Positions 1 to 12,647 of a stretch of 64,000 nt of DNA are shown here, one piece after another (positions within the stretch are counted from its first letter, which is position 1; every line of letters starts with the position of its first letter). The stretch lies in NCBI RefSeq assembly GCF_963662255.1, contig NC_085073.1:3348001-3412000 (forward strand). Reading direction: 5' to 3'. This DNA comes from Cinclus cinclus. Its lineage: Eukaryota; Chordata; Aves; Passeriformes; Cinclidae. The translations under genes and the position numbers were made by a program. The notes under the pieces were generated by a model, which was not told where the DNA came from, ran no database searches, and worked only from the letters and a program-made list of their open reading frames with translations.

Positions 1-472
1 TCTCCTGAACCTTTCAAGCTTCTGGAGATCACCACTAACATGAACCATGCTGCTCCTGGTCCAAACAGCCCAAAAGCTGCTGTAAGATCTTCCAACCTCC
101 ACAAAAAACACCAAAGCCATCTAAACACCCCCACAGGGTACAAACCTCCCTCCCTCCCAGCTCTCCCCATCCTGACACAGATTCTCCACTGGATGCTGCA
201 GGAAAGGTGACCAAAGGCTAACAACTCCAAATAGTTTGAAAAGATGTGTTAAGAACAAAGGTTAGCTAAAGGTGAATCTAAAAAGAGAGGAGTGAAGCTT
301 CTGAAGAGTTAAAAATATAAATCTACCAGAGCTGGAAGTATAACGCCCATCATTCATCAGCTACTTTTCCTCACATTCAGAGAAAAATCAGATTTATTTT
401 TCAGGTTCTACTTCAATTTAGTTTTTAAGAGATAAATGGTATCTAAGCTCCTTCTTTTTAAGATCTCAAAGA
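1..472. other. No coding feature seen (possible 3' UTR of the 0.5-5.1 kb gene)
   Basis: I see no splice-bounded open reading frame or recognisable repeat here. If the terminal exon ending at 473 is real, this stretch is on the downstream side of its stop codon and would hold its 3' UTR. The sequence is moderately AT-rich. Confidence 0.4.
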
Positions 473-3400
473 TCAAAGAGAGTAATAAGGAATTAAGAAC
501 ATCTGAAACAAAATATGCTTTTTAGTCAGAGGTTTCTCCATCTTTTCATGCCTTTGAATTTTCAGCAGTTTATATCTCCTGTTCATGCAGTAGCAGCTTA
601 AGTCACCCCATAAATTTATTGTTACCAAGACAACAAGAAGCAGTGTTAAGCAAAGTAATAAGTGTTTTTCCACAGCTTCTCTCAATAGTATTTCTTCTGC
701 AGGGACAGGGGAATTAATCAACCATTCAGTAGGAAGGCAAGGCAGGTTTGATCCCAGAAGAAGGAGAGCAAAGTTGAGCCATCAATTATAACACAGACAA
801 CCTGGTTTCAAAAAAACACATAAATCAGCTTTCAGGGAAATAAAAAAATCACAAATTGATTCTCCAGTAGTAGGCCCAAAGCTGCTCCTGTGTGAACTAC
901 TGGCAAAACCTCCACTACACATAAATTCCTAAATTTCAGCAGAAACAGCAGCAGAGCTCTGAGCTGCCAGAGGAAGCACTGCTCCATCCCTGCTACCAAG
1001 CTACTCACTGAAAAAACTACTAAATCATCCTAGACATGTTCCATCAGCCCCCCAGAAAACCAAGCTGAAGCCACGCTTTTTTAAAAAACAAACAAACAAA
1101 CAAACCCCAAGATGCCAAAGCCTCTTGGACAAACTGGTTTGGTAACAACCTTCAAGTCCTGAATGAAGAAACCAGATCTGATGCTAGAGGTTAAGTGTTC
1201 AAGATAGAGTCTAACCAGGGAAATAGCTGGAACTTAAACCTTGTTTATAGTAAATCATGTGGATACCAAACCTTAATGATTCACTGCTTCAGAGCTCTGG
1301 CCTTTAACAATCAAGGCCAGTGTAACCTGGCACAGAAGGATTGCAAACCATTTGAGGTAACTATTAGTTAATTCTGCCCTTTTTTTGTAGTGTTTGCTGC
1401 CTCCTGAATAAACAAACTATTGCAGAAAAATTACACTTGCTTGGGTTGGGTCAAAAGCACTGCGATTCCACATAAGGCTGATTTTGAGAAGTGGCTTTAG
1501 GAAACTCGAAAAGGATTTTTGGGTGTTTCTTGGGATAACTGCTGAGACAGGAAAAGTTCCTGGTAACAGCTCAGAGGGAAGGACTGTGACACAGTGTCTA
1601 GCCAACTGCAGCAATTGTTTAATAAACACAAAAACCATCTAACTGTGTAATACGGATTTTTATACTTCAGTTCTGCACCTCACATACCTCGAGCTGAGCA
1701 AACTGGATATGGACTCCAAAATGAGCCCCTACAAACCCCCAGCCCCAGGGAACATCCCAGGTGCTCCAGCTGGTGCCACCGAGCCGAGGGCAAACCCCTC
1801 AAAGTCTGGCCTTTAAAGCTTGTTTTGGGCTGTCTTTATGCTCCCCTCATTTGATTCAAAACCCAAACAGCAAAAACCCAAACTCGTCCTGCCCCATTTC
1901 CATGCAGAGATAACCAGAGCTGGGGTGACAGCACCCTGGGAGCACTGGGATCACTCAGTGCTGACACACCTGAGGATCCCCCCTGCTCCAAAGGCAGCAG
2001 GAACAGCTTCTACACCCTGCCCATATCAGCATCACTTATATCCCACAAGGCAGTCACCCCAAAACTGACCTCCAGAAAGCTCTGGGGCTTTACAGAGGCA
2101 GCCACTGTGCTGCCTCTCCCCAAAGAAAGGGACAGGACACGCTGGGGCCTGGGTTTGGGACAGCCCTGCCCTTCTGCACTCACTTTTCCTACTTTTATTC
2201 TCCCAGGAGCAAAATTTCATTCTACACCAAGTCTTTCAACATAAAAAAATTAAGAGAGGCTTGAGGTGAGACAAGGGAACAGTTTCTTAATGAGTTTACA
2301 AGCACAAAAATATCTCTGTCAGCCAGATAGGATACCAACTAAGAAGCAACCTACTACAGCAATACACAGTGAAATTTGTCCCACAGGATGACTTAGGTAG
2401 AGATCTCTCAACTGCATCCCCAACTCCCACATCAGCAGCAGGCACTGGAGCACATGAGCACTTCCCAAATTTAGGGGAAGAGTTCAGAAGGGGAGAAGAG
2501 CACTCTAAACTCCCATGACTGCATTGATCAGTTTTCTATTAACCAGAAAAGGAGCCCAAAGTAAGTGCTCCGTTAGCAGATGCCTAAAACTAGGTGAGGT
2601 AAATCCCACCCCAAATACCAGAGCTAATGAACTGACAGGCATGAGTCATGTGCAAGATTTATTTCAAGACCTCGCGTTATGTTTACACAGTGGTAAAAAA
2701 AAAAATACGCAAACCTGTCTTTCTTCCCAAAACAAGATATATGGATCTTCATTTTATGCACAGGTCAGGCCTTCTTTCCTTAACCCTTTCTTCTACTCCT
2801 GTCAGCAATTTCTGAGCTCAGCAACTACCTTCAACCACATGTAAGAGAAGAAGAGTGCTCACATGATGTATTCCTAAAATATTTAGGAAAATGGGATGGA
2901 CTGATGAGGAAAACCTCAATCTGGATGTAAACGTGAACCTTACCATGTCACCCCATCTGCCTCCTGAACCACCTCCATGTACCTGCTGCTTTTCCCCAAC
3001 GCTGCCTAAAGGCACCAAAGGGGAGAGAAATTTGTGGGGCACAAGGAAAACCACGGATGGGGGGAATATTGTCCTGGAAAGTGGCATTACCTGGGGGCCT
3101 GTCTGTGGGAACTGATCTCCAAGAAAGCTGCCTCCATCAGACAGCTCAGAAAGCTGTTTCCTTTTGCAGTTCTGGTCCGTGCATTTCTCCCCAGCCAGGC
3201 AGTGCCTGTCCCACATTGTTTTCCATCCCCACCGCTCCACGGCCTCACCATTCCCAGGAAACAGAGCCAAGCCCCCCGAAAATAGAATCAAACACCACAG
3301 CAGCTGAAAACCTTTCAAATCAGGGCTCTGATGGTCCAAATTGTGTGCAGAATACTTCATTAGGTACTTGCACCGTAAAAACAATACGGAAATGTTCCAG

Positions 3401-5099
3401 CCCAGGCTTTGCTTTGCAGTGTTGTGTCCCTGTTCCTCCATCCATGAACTCAAGAGTGCATTTCCCTACCACGCTGTTTAAACACAGCAAAGATTAGGAG
3501 TTTAGAACATAAACATGCTTGAACCCCAAAAAACAAATATGATTTAAATAAATAACCAAATCACCAGCTGCGCTGTGGCAGTAATAATAGTGTTTTCAAA
3601 TTAGGAACTGCTGGACTCCAGTTGCACACGTATTTATTTATTATTAGTGCTACATGTCAACTCCCTTTTCCATCTCTGTTGGAGGTGGGCAGGTTTGCCC
3701 ACAGCAGCTGGGACTGGCCCTCCCAAGGTAACACAGTGTCACCGGCCTCCTGTAGGGTTTCAAATGTAAAAAATCCCTACGAGGGAAGAAACTGGGTTAT
3801 TTGTGAAATACGTGACTTGTCCTATTGCTGGGAAAAGAGGCTGCCTCACAGGAATCCTGCTTTATTTCCTGAAACCCATACATATCCCAGTAATGTCCAT
3901 CACTGTGTTGTCTGTACTTGTACTGATTCTCTCACTCTTGCTTTTTCTGATGGGGAAGCCACCAGGCAGATTGTCTATGGGAGACATGACCCAGGGATCC
4001 AGTTAGCTGTCTTTAAATAAATATTTTCCTTTTGTCAAAAAAATTTGTAAGGATCACCCTAAACTGAAGAACCTCTCATTAAAAAGACTTCCTGAGCAAC
4101 TCTCTTTAATGTTACCACCCATCAAAACAGCTCGTAAGGCTTAACCTCGAGCCAGCCGTGGGTTTAACAAGCTTGTGACCTCCAACACAACATCTTTATA
4201 CCCCTGTCTTGTATTTTACAAGGCCCTGTGTACAGAGCCTCCCCCCGGAGCTCTCCCATCGTAATACCTGTGGATTTGGCACACTACCTAAAAGCGGTTA
4301 AAGACAAAACCTCCGCGTCTGGCCACACTAAACCCTCCTGAAACCGGAGCCGGTTCTGAGGCAGCCGAGGAGCGGCGGGGGCACAGGGCTGGGGAGGGCA
4401 CCGGGGAAGGGACTCGGGAAAGGAACCTGAGAAAGAAAGGGACACGAGAAGGGACCTGGGAAAGGGACACGGGAAAGAATCGGGGAGCGGATCGGGAGAG
4501 GGGACGCGGGGAAGGGGCCGGAAAGCGGTCCGAGACAGGGACCGGGGACGAGAGCGAGGAAGAGACCCGGGCAGGGCCCGGGGAGGGGACTGGGCTGGGG
4601 ACCCGGGGAGGAATCGAGGAAGGGCCGCGCGAAGGGACGGGGGAAGCGTCCCTGGAAGGATTCGGGAGCGGCACCGGAGAGGGGCCCGTGCCCTGCCCCG
4701 TGCCCTGCCCCGTGCGCGGCCCCCGCTGACCCCGGCCCGGCGCCTGCCCCGCTCGGGACCCCGCGGGCCGGGACGCTCCGGGGCAGCCGCTGCCCTCCCC
4801 GCGGCTGCGCCCGCTCCAATCTCGGCCGCCGCCGGGCCCTCCCCTACGGCCCCGGGCCGGGGGTGAAGGTGACCCGGGAGCGCTCCGGGCCGCGGCCGCG
4901 CTGCCCGCGGGCCCCGCGCAGGTACAAAGGGCACGGCGGGGCCGGGGCCGGGGCAGGGCCCGCGCCGCCTCCGCCGCCCCCCACCCCCCAAGCCCTCCCG
5001 GCCGGGCCCCCCCCACTCACTCTCGCCGCGGCCGCACCAGGCTCCCAGCACCACGGCCACGGCCAGCGCCGCCGCCGCCGCCGCCGCTCTCGGTCCCAT
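473..5099 (-). CDS. Predicted two-exon small single-pass membrane protein, unrecognised
   Basis: Exon 1 codes 5021-5099, with an ATG inside a CpG island, an Ala-rich hydrophobic stretch (residues 5-20) resembling a signal peptide, and a clean GAGA|gtgagt donor leaving one nucleotide. A second exon, 473-696, begins after a cccctgtccctgcag acceptor needing exactly one nucleotide. Joined, they give 303 nt (100 aa plus TGA). Residues 39-56 are a strong membrane segment (LLLCLTLLLVVLVTINLW), followed by a Cys-containing, basic tail (CYCMNRR) that looks cytosolic. The lumenal part would be only about 12 residues, so a middle exon of phase 1-1 may have been missed. Each exon is convincing separately; that they belong together is inference from strand and phase. 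I cannot name the family. The gene has the same orientation as USE1, about 8 kb downstream of it. Confidence 0.5.
697..5020 (-). other. Putative intron of the small membrane protein gene
   Basis: No convincing additional exon was found. The stretch contains an (AAAC)n run near 1087-1105, some long chance-open frames around 2.8-3.5 kb, and, at its GC-rich right end, a degenerate G-rich repeat described separately. Confidence 0.35.
4385..4700. repeat. Degenerate GGGAC/GGGAA-rich low-complexity repeat
   Basis: The plus strand is a run of loosely repeated purine-rich units such as GGGACACGGGAAAG and GGGACCTGGG over about 300 bp, ending in three CCCCGTGCCCTG-type units near 4685-4715. It lies just inside the intron of the minus-strand gene. 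It produces long open frames on the minus strand that are low-complexity artefacts. Confidence 0.7.
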
Positions 5100-5426
5100 C
5101 CCGCGCCGCTGCCGCGGCCGCCGCCGCCCGGCGCGAATCAGAGCCCGCGGGGCGGGCGCGGGGGCCGGGCCCGGCCGAGCATCGCCGGCGGAGCCCCCGC
5201 CGAGCCCCTTTATAGCGCCGGGCCCCTCCCTGCCCGCGGTGTCGGCCCCGGCCCGGCGGCCCCTTCCAGCGCAGGCCGGGCTGGCGGCGGCGCCCGGCCG
5301 GTAAACAAGGGGCTGCCCCCGTCAGCTGGGAGCCGAGCGGGGCGGCCGCAAGAGGCGGCGCGGAGCGCGGGCACGGGACGGGACGGGCCGGGCCGGGGGA
5401 GGAGCGGCGGCACCCAGCCGCCCGTC

Positions 5427-5517
5427 ATCCTTCTGTCCGTCTGTCCGTCCATCCTTCTGTCCGTCCGTCCGTCTGTCCTCCATCCTTCTGTCCGTCCGCC
5501 CACCCACCCACCCATCC
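5427..5517. repeat. (TCCG/TCCA/TCTG)n simple repeat
   Basis: Tandem 4-bp units (tccg, tccat, tctg) run for about 90 bp and end in (ccca)n. The tract sits at the upstream edge of the CpG island, so it is probably promoter-proximal for the minus-strand gene. Confidence 0.85.
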
Positions 5518-5634
5518 GGCCCCCTGTCAGCCCTGCTGGCGCTGCCCGAGGAGCCGCTGCGGCCTCGGTAGCGTTCAGCGAGTAAAACGCATGAGTTGAG
5601 CAGGCTCACCTCTCTGTGGGTTCAAATGGAAGGA

Positions 5635-5856
5635 GACTAGGGTTAGGTTAGCGATTAGGGAAAATGTTTTTACTGGGAGGGTGGTGAGGCCCTGGCACAG
5701 GGTGCCCATTGCAGCTGTTGATGCCCCTGGATCCCTGGCAGTGTCCAAGGCCAGGTTGGACATTGGGGCTGGGAGCACCTGGGACAGTGGAAGGTGGTAG
5801 AACGAGATGGTCCCCAAGGGCCCCTCCCAACCCAAACCATTCTGGGATTCTGTCTC
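5635..5856 (+). mobile_element. CR1 LINE fragment, 3' end
   Basis: The segment carries typical avian CR1 3'-terminal phrases: a block resembling GGTGAGGCCCTGGCACAGG, then GGACAGTGGAAGGTG, then CCAACCCAAACCATTCTGGG ending ATTCTGT. It is in forward orientation and 5' truncated, with no coding capacity. Confidence 0.85.
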
Positions 5857-7639
5857 CCCAGTGCTGGCAGCAGGGCCGCTGCCCTGGCTGTGCCCGTGTC
5901 CCTCCTCCTCCTCTTGGAAAGGATGAATTGCTGTGGAGCTAGACAGAGCTTGGCATGAGGATAACATCTACCACTGCTTTCAGTATCACAGAGCCCAAAG
6001 AGCCATTGCAGATTGATGATTCTTTTTTCCAGTGGGATTCACCGTTTGGTGCCTTTTTTTAATCATCTCTGCGCTGCACTCGTGTTAAGCCATGACAGTA
6101 CGTTTCCTGGCAACTTCCAGTAATTTTATCTGGCTCTTGCTTTCAGCCATTTCTGCGAGACAAATGAGTTATAAACTGCTGGAATAAAGCCTTTTTTAAT
6201 TCAAAAATGCTTGGCAAATAGACATTCTTTAAAATTTTCATCCCACCATCTTTAGCTTACAACAGATCTCTTACTTCTACATGACATTAAGGGCCCCTGG
6301 GCAGGCAGTGGTGACCAGCAGGTCACTGTGCCTCAGCCCCTTTGTCTGGACACTGAATTGCACTATGAGTTTACCTTATTTAAAATTCTTTTCATTGCTT
6401 TTCCAGGTAAAGAATTACTGCAGTTGTCCCAGGGACATGAGACAGTGTGAATGAGAGGAGGGCTGGTCAGTGAAATCAGGGCTCTGCTGCTGGGATTCAC
6501 CCCCCGACGCTGTTTGAGGTTTCCCTCAGGACAGGGTAAGGCTGGTGGCCTGATTCCACCAGCGTAAGCAGGATTAGCTGGGATGGTACCTGTGCAACAA
6601 TAACTGCATCTTGGCATTTGCAGACTATTTAAATGCTGAGATGAAAGGCTCTGCTTAAGTGGGGATGCTTTCTCTGTCATCAGCTCAGCAGATGTGTGTC
6701 TGCACAGCACAGGAGCTCTTAATTCAGCCCACTGGTGCCTCAGAACCACAGTCATGGGAAGGCATTTCCCCCATTTCTGTCCCTTTTTCCCAAACTCACA
6801 CTGCTGCCTTGAGCTGACAAGTGCAGAGAGACTTGGAGCCCCACTTATTCCACACTCCTTCAGGAAGTAAGGACAGTCAAGGAATGGAAATGAACAACAA
6901 AAGTATGTGTTCTCTGCTTGCAAATTAACCTGCTTTATGACTGGGGCCTTTGCATAAAACAGACAGAGTCAAACATCACCTGGACAGCTCGGGCTATGTG
7001 GAATTTATACTGTGACTGTATCAGCAACCTGCTCTTGCTTACTCACTTATGTTCTCATTGGCTTTCATGCAATAATGATATCAGCTTACACATTGGCACA
7101 TGAGGATTAAAGGCTAGAGATTTATTATCTTTCCTTAAAATACTATTTTTAGTTTCTAATTACTTACTAAGAACATCAGGGTGCAACCTTTCCAGCATCT
7201 TTCCCATACATTCACTGCTACATATTCATCATGCTACAGTGCACTTGGTTTGCAATCAGATAAACCAACAGAAGCAATGTGGGTGCTTAGAAACTAAGCC
7301 AACACCTGCTTACTCTTTTTTTTTCCTAATAGCTGCAATGCAGGCTCTTCTTTAACTCCTGATTCAAGAAGCTACTAAAATCACCATTTTGATATATTAA
7401 ATATTGGCAACAGTCACATTTCTTTCTCTCCACTGTAGATTTTTTATGGTTCAGTTAAAAGAACTTGGAAATAAGCAGGGACAAGGGTCTGCTATGAACT
7501 GTGACAGTCACAGACCATGGGGGGTCAGATCTGAATCCTCCTATGAAAATAAGTACAGAGAGACTTGCAACAGAGTGTATCAATCTGTTTGACCCTACAA
7601 AGACTTATTTATTTTGGTTTGATCCATTCCTTACTTAAA

Positions 7640-7925
7640 TTATGGAATTGTTTGGGTTGGAAGGGGCCACAAAGCCCATCCAGTGCCACCCCTGCCATGG
7701 CAGGGACACCTTCCACTGTCCCAGGCTGCTCCAAGCCCCAGTGTCCAACCTGGCCTTGGGCACTGCCAGGGATCCAGGGGCAGCCACAGCTGCTCTGGGC
7801 ACCCTGTGCCAGGGCCTGCCCACCCTCCCAGGGAACAATTCCTAATTCTCAATATCCCATCCAGCCCTGCCCTCTGGCAGTGGAAGCCAATCCCTGTGTC
7901 CTGTCCCTCCATCCCTTGTCCAAGG
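7640..7925 (-). mobile_element. CR1 LINE fragment, reverse orientation
   Basis: Read on the plus strand, it begins with the reversed CR1 terminus (ggaattgtttgggttggaag) and continues through ccttccactgtcccaggctg and gcaccctgtgccagggcctg. It extends further 5' of CR1 than the other copies in this intergenic region. It is truncated and non-coding. Confidence 0.88.
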
Positions 7926-10194
7926 TCTCTTATTCTGTCCTACAGATCCCTCCATATCAAACCAACCAAAGAGTGCCAATTTCCCAACAGATCCCTCCTC
8001 CAGATCAATGCTGCTCATACTGAAGTCCTTGGAAGACCATCCCTGGAGCAGGAACCACGTTTGCACAAACAGGTAGGGACAATGACTTTGTAAAGCAGCT
8101 TGAATGTTGCAGCAGTGACATCCTTGAACTGTCACAAGTGTCTGTGGAGAGAGAACCCAGCTTAGCTCCCAAACACCAACACATGGAGCTTGCTGAAAAC
8201 TTCACACCTTGAAAAACAAATACATCCTTTTCTCTCTACACTGGAACACACGGGTGGGTATTAAGCTGTGTATCTTTAGCCATACAAATTAAAGCTCCTC
8301 ACTAATTAACCAGCCTGGGAATAGTCAAGGAACACAAATTTTGTGCCCAAAAGGAGCTTTGGAGCACTTGACTCACCAAGAAGTTCCATTGGTAAATTCT
8401 GTTTTAAGAACTAAACTGCTTGAAAACCAGTTCAGGAGCCAAAGCCACACAGCAGCGTGGAGGCTGAGCTGAGGTCAGAATTCCCACTTTCTGCTCCACC
8501 AGTTCACTGTGGCCCTCTCTTAACAAGAGTTGTTGTGAACAAGAGTGGGTAAAGAGTTACCTCTTACCTTACCCAGAGCTACAGGATTGCGCTGTTTTTA
8601 TTAATTTGCCAGGCACTCTTTCCTGCTCACACATTTCTCCCCAGGCAATTTGCACGTTTTCAGCCTCCTGCCCTTTGAAGATGCAGCAGAGCTGCTGTTG
8701 AAGCCAACAACAGCCAAGTCTCTGCATCACTGGCAGGATGTTGCTGCAAAGGTTTACAGGATTGACTTCTCAGTGACTAAACCTAAAGCTGAGAGTACAG
8801 GAGAGCTGACCTTGGAAAATTATCTCATCCTGTTTAGAGTCACACAAAATCCTTTGCCAAATGTCTTAATATAAAATATTTCACGTCATGGATTGACAGA
8901 GTTCCTTTCTTGCCCTTCCTTCCGTCCACACCAAATCCGATAAGTGATTTTCTCAGTGAGAAGGCTCAGAGGATGGAGATCCGGTCACTTTATGTCCTAA
9001 GGACAGAAGTCTCAGCTTTTTTCTGTTGAAACAGGAAACACTGTCAGATCCTTCTGGAGAATTCTATGGTTACATGAGCAAATACAAATTTTGGCCAGGG
9101 TGAAAATGGCAGAGGGCATCTCTCTGCACATGCAGGTCAAAGACCCTGAAGATGAAGGATGCAAATTCCAGTTCTTCATGGCCAACTGCAGCACTGCCTC
9201 ATATTAGTTTTTTTTTGGTCCAGTTTCTGGTTTCGTGCAGTTTGAGTTTTGGGTGTCACAGAGGCAGATGCAATATTTAATTCCTTGTCAGAATATTTTT
9301 GTTCTAATTCAGCATCAAAGTTTTCAACTTGACAAAACCGAAGTACTGTCACCATTCCCAACCTGGGGCTGGTGAGCAGGGCCCAGATGTGAGACAGCCA
9401 GACAGATGTGGCCTTCAGCCCCCCGAGCCTCCTCACCCTCCATCCTCCATCCTTCCCTGCAGCTTCTGCTGCTCTCCTCTGGCAGTCCCGGCTGTGTTTT
9501 GCACTGCCTGCTGCCAGGCTCCCTGCTCTCCATCAGCCACCACATCACTGCCCCCAGCACGGCCGCACCGGCTTCCAGCCCAGCCACCGGCTACAGCAGT
9601 TCTGACCCACAGCTCACCCCCAGCCTCTCCTTCCTGGGTTATTTCCTGACACTAATGCCTATTTTTGTTGATCCAGAGTCTAATTTGGAGGGAGCGCTGG
9701 AGCTCTGGGCAGCACCAGGGGCTCACAAACCCTGGCTCTGTGCTCGGCGCTGCTCAGGGTTTGCGTTTTGGACGAGCCAGAACTCCCAGTTCCCGTTTGA
9801 TAACCGGTTTGTTCTGTCGCTGGGAGACACGCCCTCCCTCTGTAAATGTTACAGATCAGGCGTATCTGATCCATTATTCACTAACTGCTGCTGCTTCCCA
9901 CTTCCAGCTCCTATTAGAGGGAGCGCTGATGCCAGAAATGTCACGGTGGCACCGTGTGACAGGTGGTATTGATTCAGCGCCGTTGGGTTTTAATGTCACT
10001 CCCGTTCAGTGGGACACACGGCGAGTGCACACGGATTCCCAGCAGTGGGGCAGGTCAGGACAGCAGCTCCCAGCAAGCCCCGTGCCAGGCACTGGGATTT
10101 AGGAATTACGTCGGGAATTGTGCTGCAGACCTCGACATTTGAGTATCTGCTCTGAGCTGCTTTAGCACTGTCATTACAGTTTTTATGATTCACA

Positions 10195-10375
10195 GGATGG
10201 TTTGGGTTGGAAGGATCTTAAAAGCCCATCTCATCCCACCCCTGCCATGGGCAGGGACATCTTCCACTGTCCCAGGCTGCTCCGAACCCTGATGTCCAGC
10301 CTGGCTTGGAACACTTCCAGCAATGGGGCAGCCACAGCCAGGGCCTCACCACCCTCACAGAAAACAATTTCTTTC
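10195..10375 (-). mobile_element. CR1 LINE fragment, reverse orientation
   Basis: The reversed CR1 3' terminus (aggatggtttgggttggaag) is followed by the same block as in the 7.6 kb copy (cttccactgtcccaggctgc, then cagggcctcaccaccctcac). It is more diverged and carries small internal deletions. Confidence 0.87.
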
Positions 10376-12627
10376 GTAAAAGAAACTAAATTGCAACTAT
10401 AAACCATAAGATTAAATTCTGAGGTTTCATGGCAGGTTTACAGAAGACAGTGAGAAGGGAAGTGACACTGGGTGTCACAGAGGGAACAGTCAGGAGCAGA
10501 ACCCTGCTCTGCCCATTCCCTCCCTTTCACTTTTTGCAGGGTATTCCCTTTTGGCAGAATAGCTGACAGTTTGGGGAAGCTGCTCACAGCCTCTTAAGTC
10601 TGATGCACAAAGTGCATAGAAAACCCAAGGGAACACGTGCCCAAAATCTGGAACTGCCCATTCACAGGAGTCATTGTCCAGCGTCCTGCTCCTGCCATTC
10701 CTGCACCCTCACCGAGAGCCTGTGGAGGATCCTGCAGCACATCCCATCTCCCTGTGAGAGGACACTGCTAAACACTGAGCACTGTAACAACGGCCTCTCT
10801 GCCACCAAGGGTGTTGGCCACAAAAGCTGAGACTGACCCAGTCACTGCTGCTGCCAGACTCTGAATTGCTGCATCCACTGGCCTGACATGACCCAAGCCT
10901 CCAAAAGGGTTTTGGTTTAATTTTCCTTGCTGTCTCAAAGCAGGTAGTCTGCCAAGAAGCCAAGCAAGGCCCAGCCCTGTGCCTGATAAACATCTCCCGA
11001 TCTGGATTTCCCAAGCTTTTGGGAAAGTTAAGCAACTGTCACAGAAGGCTATTTCTATACATATTCTATATGTATTATTCTGTGGAGAGCTGCACAGAGC
11101 CCTGTGCCACGAAATGGAGCCGAGGGCTGGAGCAGCAGAGCATCCACCACTCCCCACAGGACAGTCAAAAATAAAAACTCATTCATCTGGGAGATGTCAC
11201 AAAGCACTGTCATTGTTTATTCTAAGTAACATCAGCTCCCATCTTCAAAGTGGTGCTGAATGATTCCAATTGCTAAATGAACTCAGGAAAAGCAAAGACA
11301 ACAACCCAGACTTTGTGTGCAGGGGTTGCTGAGGCATTGGATCCCTTGGGCTGGGGGAAGAAGGGAGCATTCCTTCCACCTGGGAGAGAAGCCCCAGGAA
11401 GCAGAGGCTCACTGCTCAACGGCCACTGGAGATAACAAAAAGTGTTACAGGGTTCACTCCTGGCCGTTCATTCAAAGTAACAAACAGCCATGAAATGTCA
11501 ATGGTCAGAAGATAAGTGGTTTCTGAACTCCCTCCATGCAGGTTTCTTTGTAAATCAGTATCTGTGACTTGGGAGACAAGCTATCACTAGCAGCTCCCTT
11601 TCATGTCTTTCCAATCAAAAATTTCCTAGTTTATAAAGTGCCAAAAAGTTATAGGCAACCCATTTTGCTGATAGCAAAATTCAGTTTTAAACTTGTCTGC
11701 AATGATGCACTGAATCTTTTTCAAGCTAGGAAAAAAGTAAATTCTTTCAAGCACTGAGGAGGACAATGTTATGTATGATGAAGGATTAAGGTTGCACCCC
11801 AAAATCTCACACACACAAAAAAAAAAATCACGCCAGCATCACATTCAGCCTCTAAGAGAAGAGCTCGGCATTGAAATGCCTGCAGGGAAAGTAGTGAACA
11901 ATTAGAATTGAAAAATAATTTGGTGACACAGCACCAACTAATGAAGCACAGTGAAATGTCAAGTATCACATACAGATGAAGGAAAACAACTGGGCAAAGC
12001 AGAAATGTCCATAAATGAAGAAATGTCCTACAACTATAAATTTCTCTAAATTCAAGGTAAGTAAAACAGGAGTGTATCACTGATATCAGAGTAGCTGGAA
12101 TTAAAAGCTGTACCTCATTATATAATTATTCATTTGATAATCCATAAGTGAGTGGCATTGCAAACATGCAATACTACATTGCAAACATCGTGTGAAATGA
12201 ACAGAAATACTTCGTGTAAAAAGTGCTAAGTGTCTTCATTACCAGGGACAGGTTTGTACAGAAGAGAGCACAGCTCTGACACAGAGCCTGTGCTCTGGGA
12301 TGTGTTCAAAGCAAAGCTGGGTGTTCCCAAGAACCCAGTTGTGACAAACAGCTCTTCCCCCACCATCCCCTGTCCTGGGGCTGTTGGGATCAGCAGCCAG
12401 GCCTGGAACACCCCATGGTTTGGTTCCAGACCAAAGCACAGCTGGGGCCACGTGCTGCCCCTCACCTCCTCCACGGGACACAGCTGAGCGCTGACCTGCA
12501 GGGATGCAGAAGGGTTTGATTTCAGCTTATCACAAGCACCTACAGAGACTCTCAGGCTGTCACACAAACCCCACTTTACTGCAGTCTACAAGTTTTTCTA
12601 GAAGCAGCGGTGTTTTAAAAATGTGAG

Positions 12628-12647
12628 TTTATTTTTTCTGTTTTATT
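12628..12647 (-). terminator. USE1: Candidate USE1 poly(A) signals
   Basis: Two AATAAA hexamers on the minus strand (tttatt at 12628-12633 and 12642-12647) are the first canonical signals I find downstream of the USE1 stop codon at 13534. They imply a 3' UTR of about 0.9 kb. No cleavage evidence is visible, so a closer non-canonical signal is possible. Confidence 0.45.

Larger units (their letters stand above)
4330..5560 (-). promoter_or_regulatory. CpG-island promoter of the small membrane protein gene
   Basis: The composition switches from about 40-45% GC to dense CpG between roughly 4.33 and 5.56 kb. The island covers the ATG at 5099 and its donor. No TATA box is evident upstream on the minus strand. 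A transcription start in the 5.1-5.3 kb range is inferred, not seen. Confidence 0.6.
5857..12627. other. Intergenic region between USE1 and the small membrane protein gene
   Basis: Apart from the two CR1 fragments listed separately (7.6-7.9 and 10.2-10.4 kb), I see no supportable gene here. Several open frames of 60-190 codons occur, mostly in the GC-richer stretch 9.3-10.1 kb, but none is bounded by good splice sites or has recognisable protein content. Confidence 0.5.

Noticed and set aside
3091..3303. Minus-strand segment with ttttcag acceptor, CAG|gtaatg donor and a 71-codon frame including CTDQNC
   Set aside because: It looks exon-like, but its phase (0-0) cannot be placed between the phase-1 exons of the small membrane protein gene without hitting a stop, and no independent gene context was found.
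4284..5099. 271- and 242-codon minus-strand frames through the CpG island
   Set aside because: Only the first 79 nt are supported as coding, ending at a consensus gtgagt donor; the remainder is low-complexity Pro/Arg/Ser read from a degenerate repeat.
7640..8093. Several overlapping open frames around 7.6-8.1 kb
   Set aside because: They lie within or across a truncated CR1 fragment and have no CR1 reverse-transcriptase content.
8650..8874. 74-codon plus-strand frame after a tctccccag acceptor-like site
   Set aside because: The composition looks somewhat protein-like, but no donor, partner exon or family match could be identified.
9406..9972. 188-codon plus-strand frame in a GC-richer intergenic stretch
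   Set aside because: No recognisable protein content, no splice structure, and several overlapping frames are open on both strands, as expected by chance in such composition.
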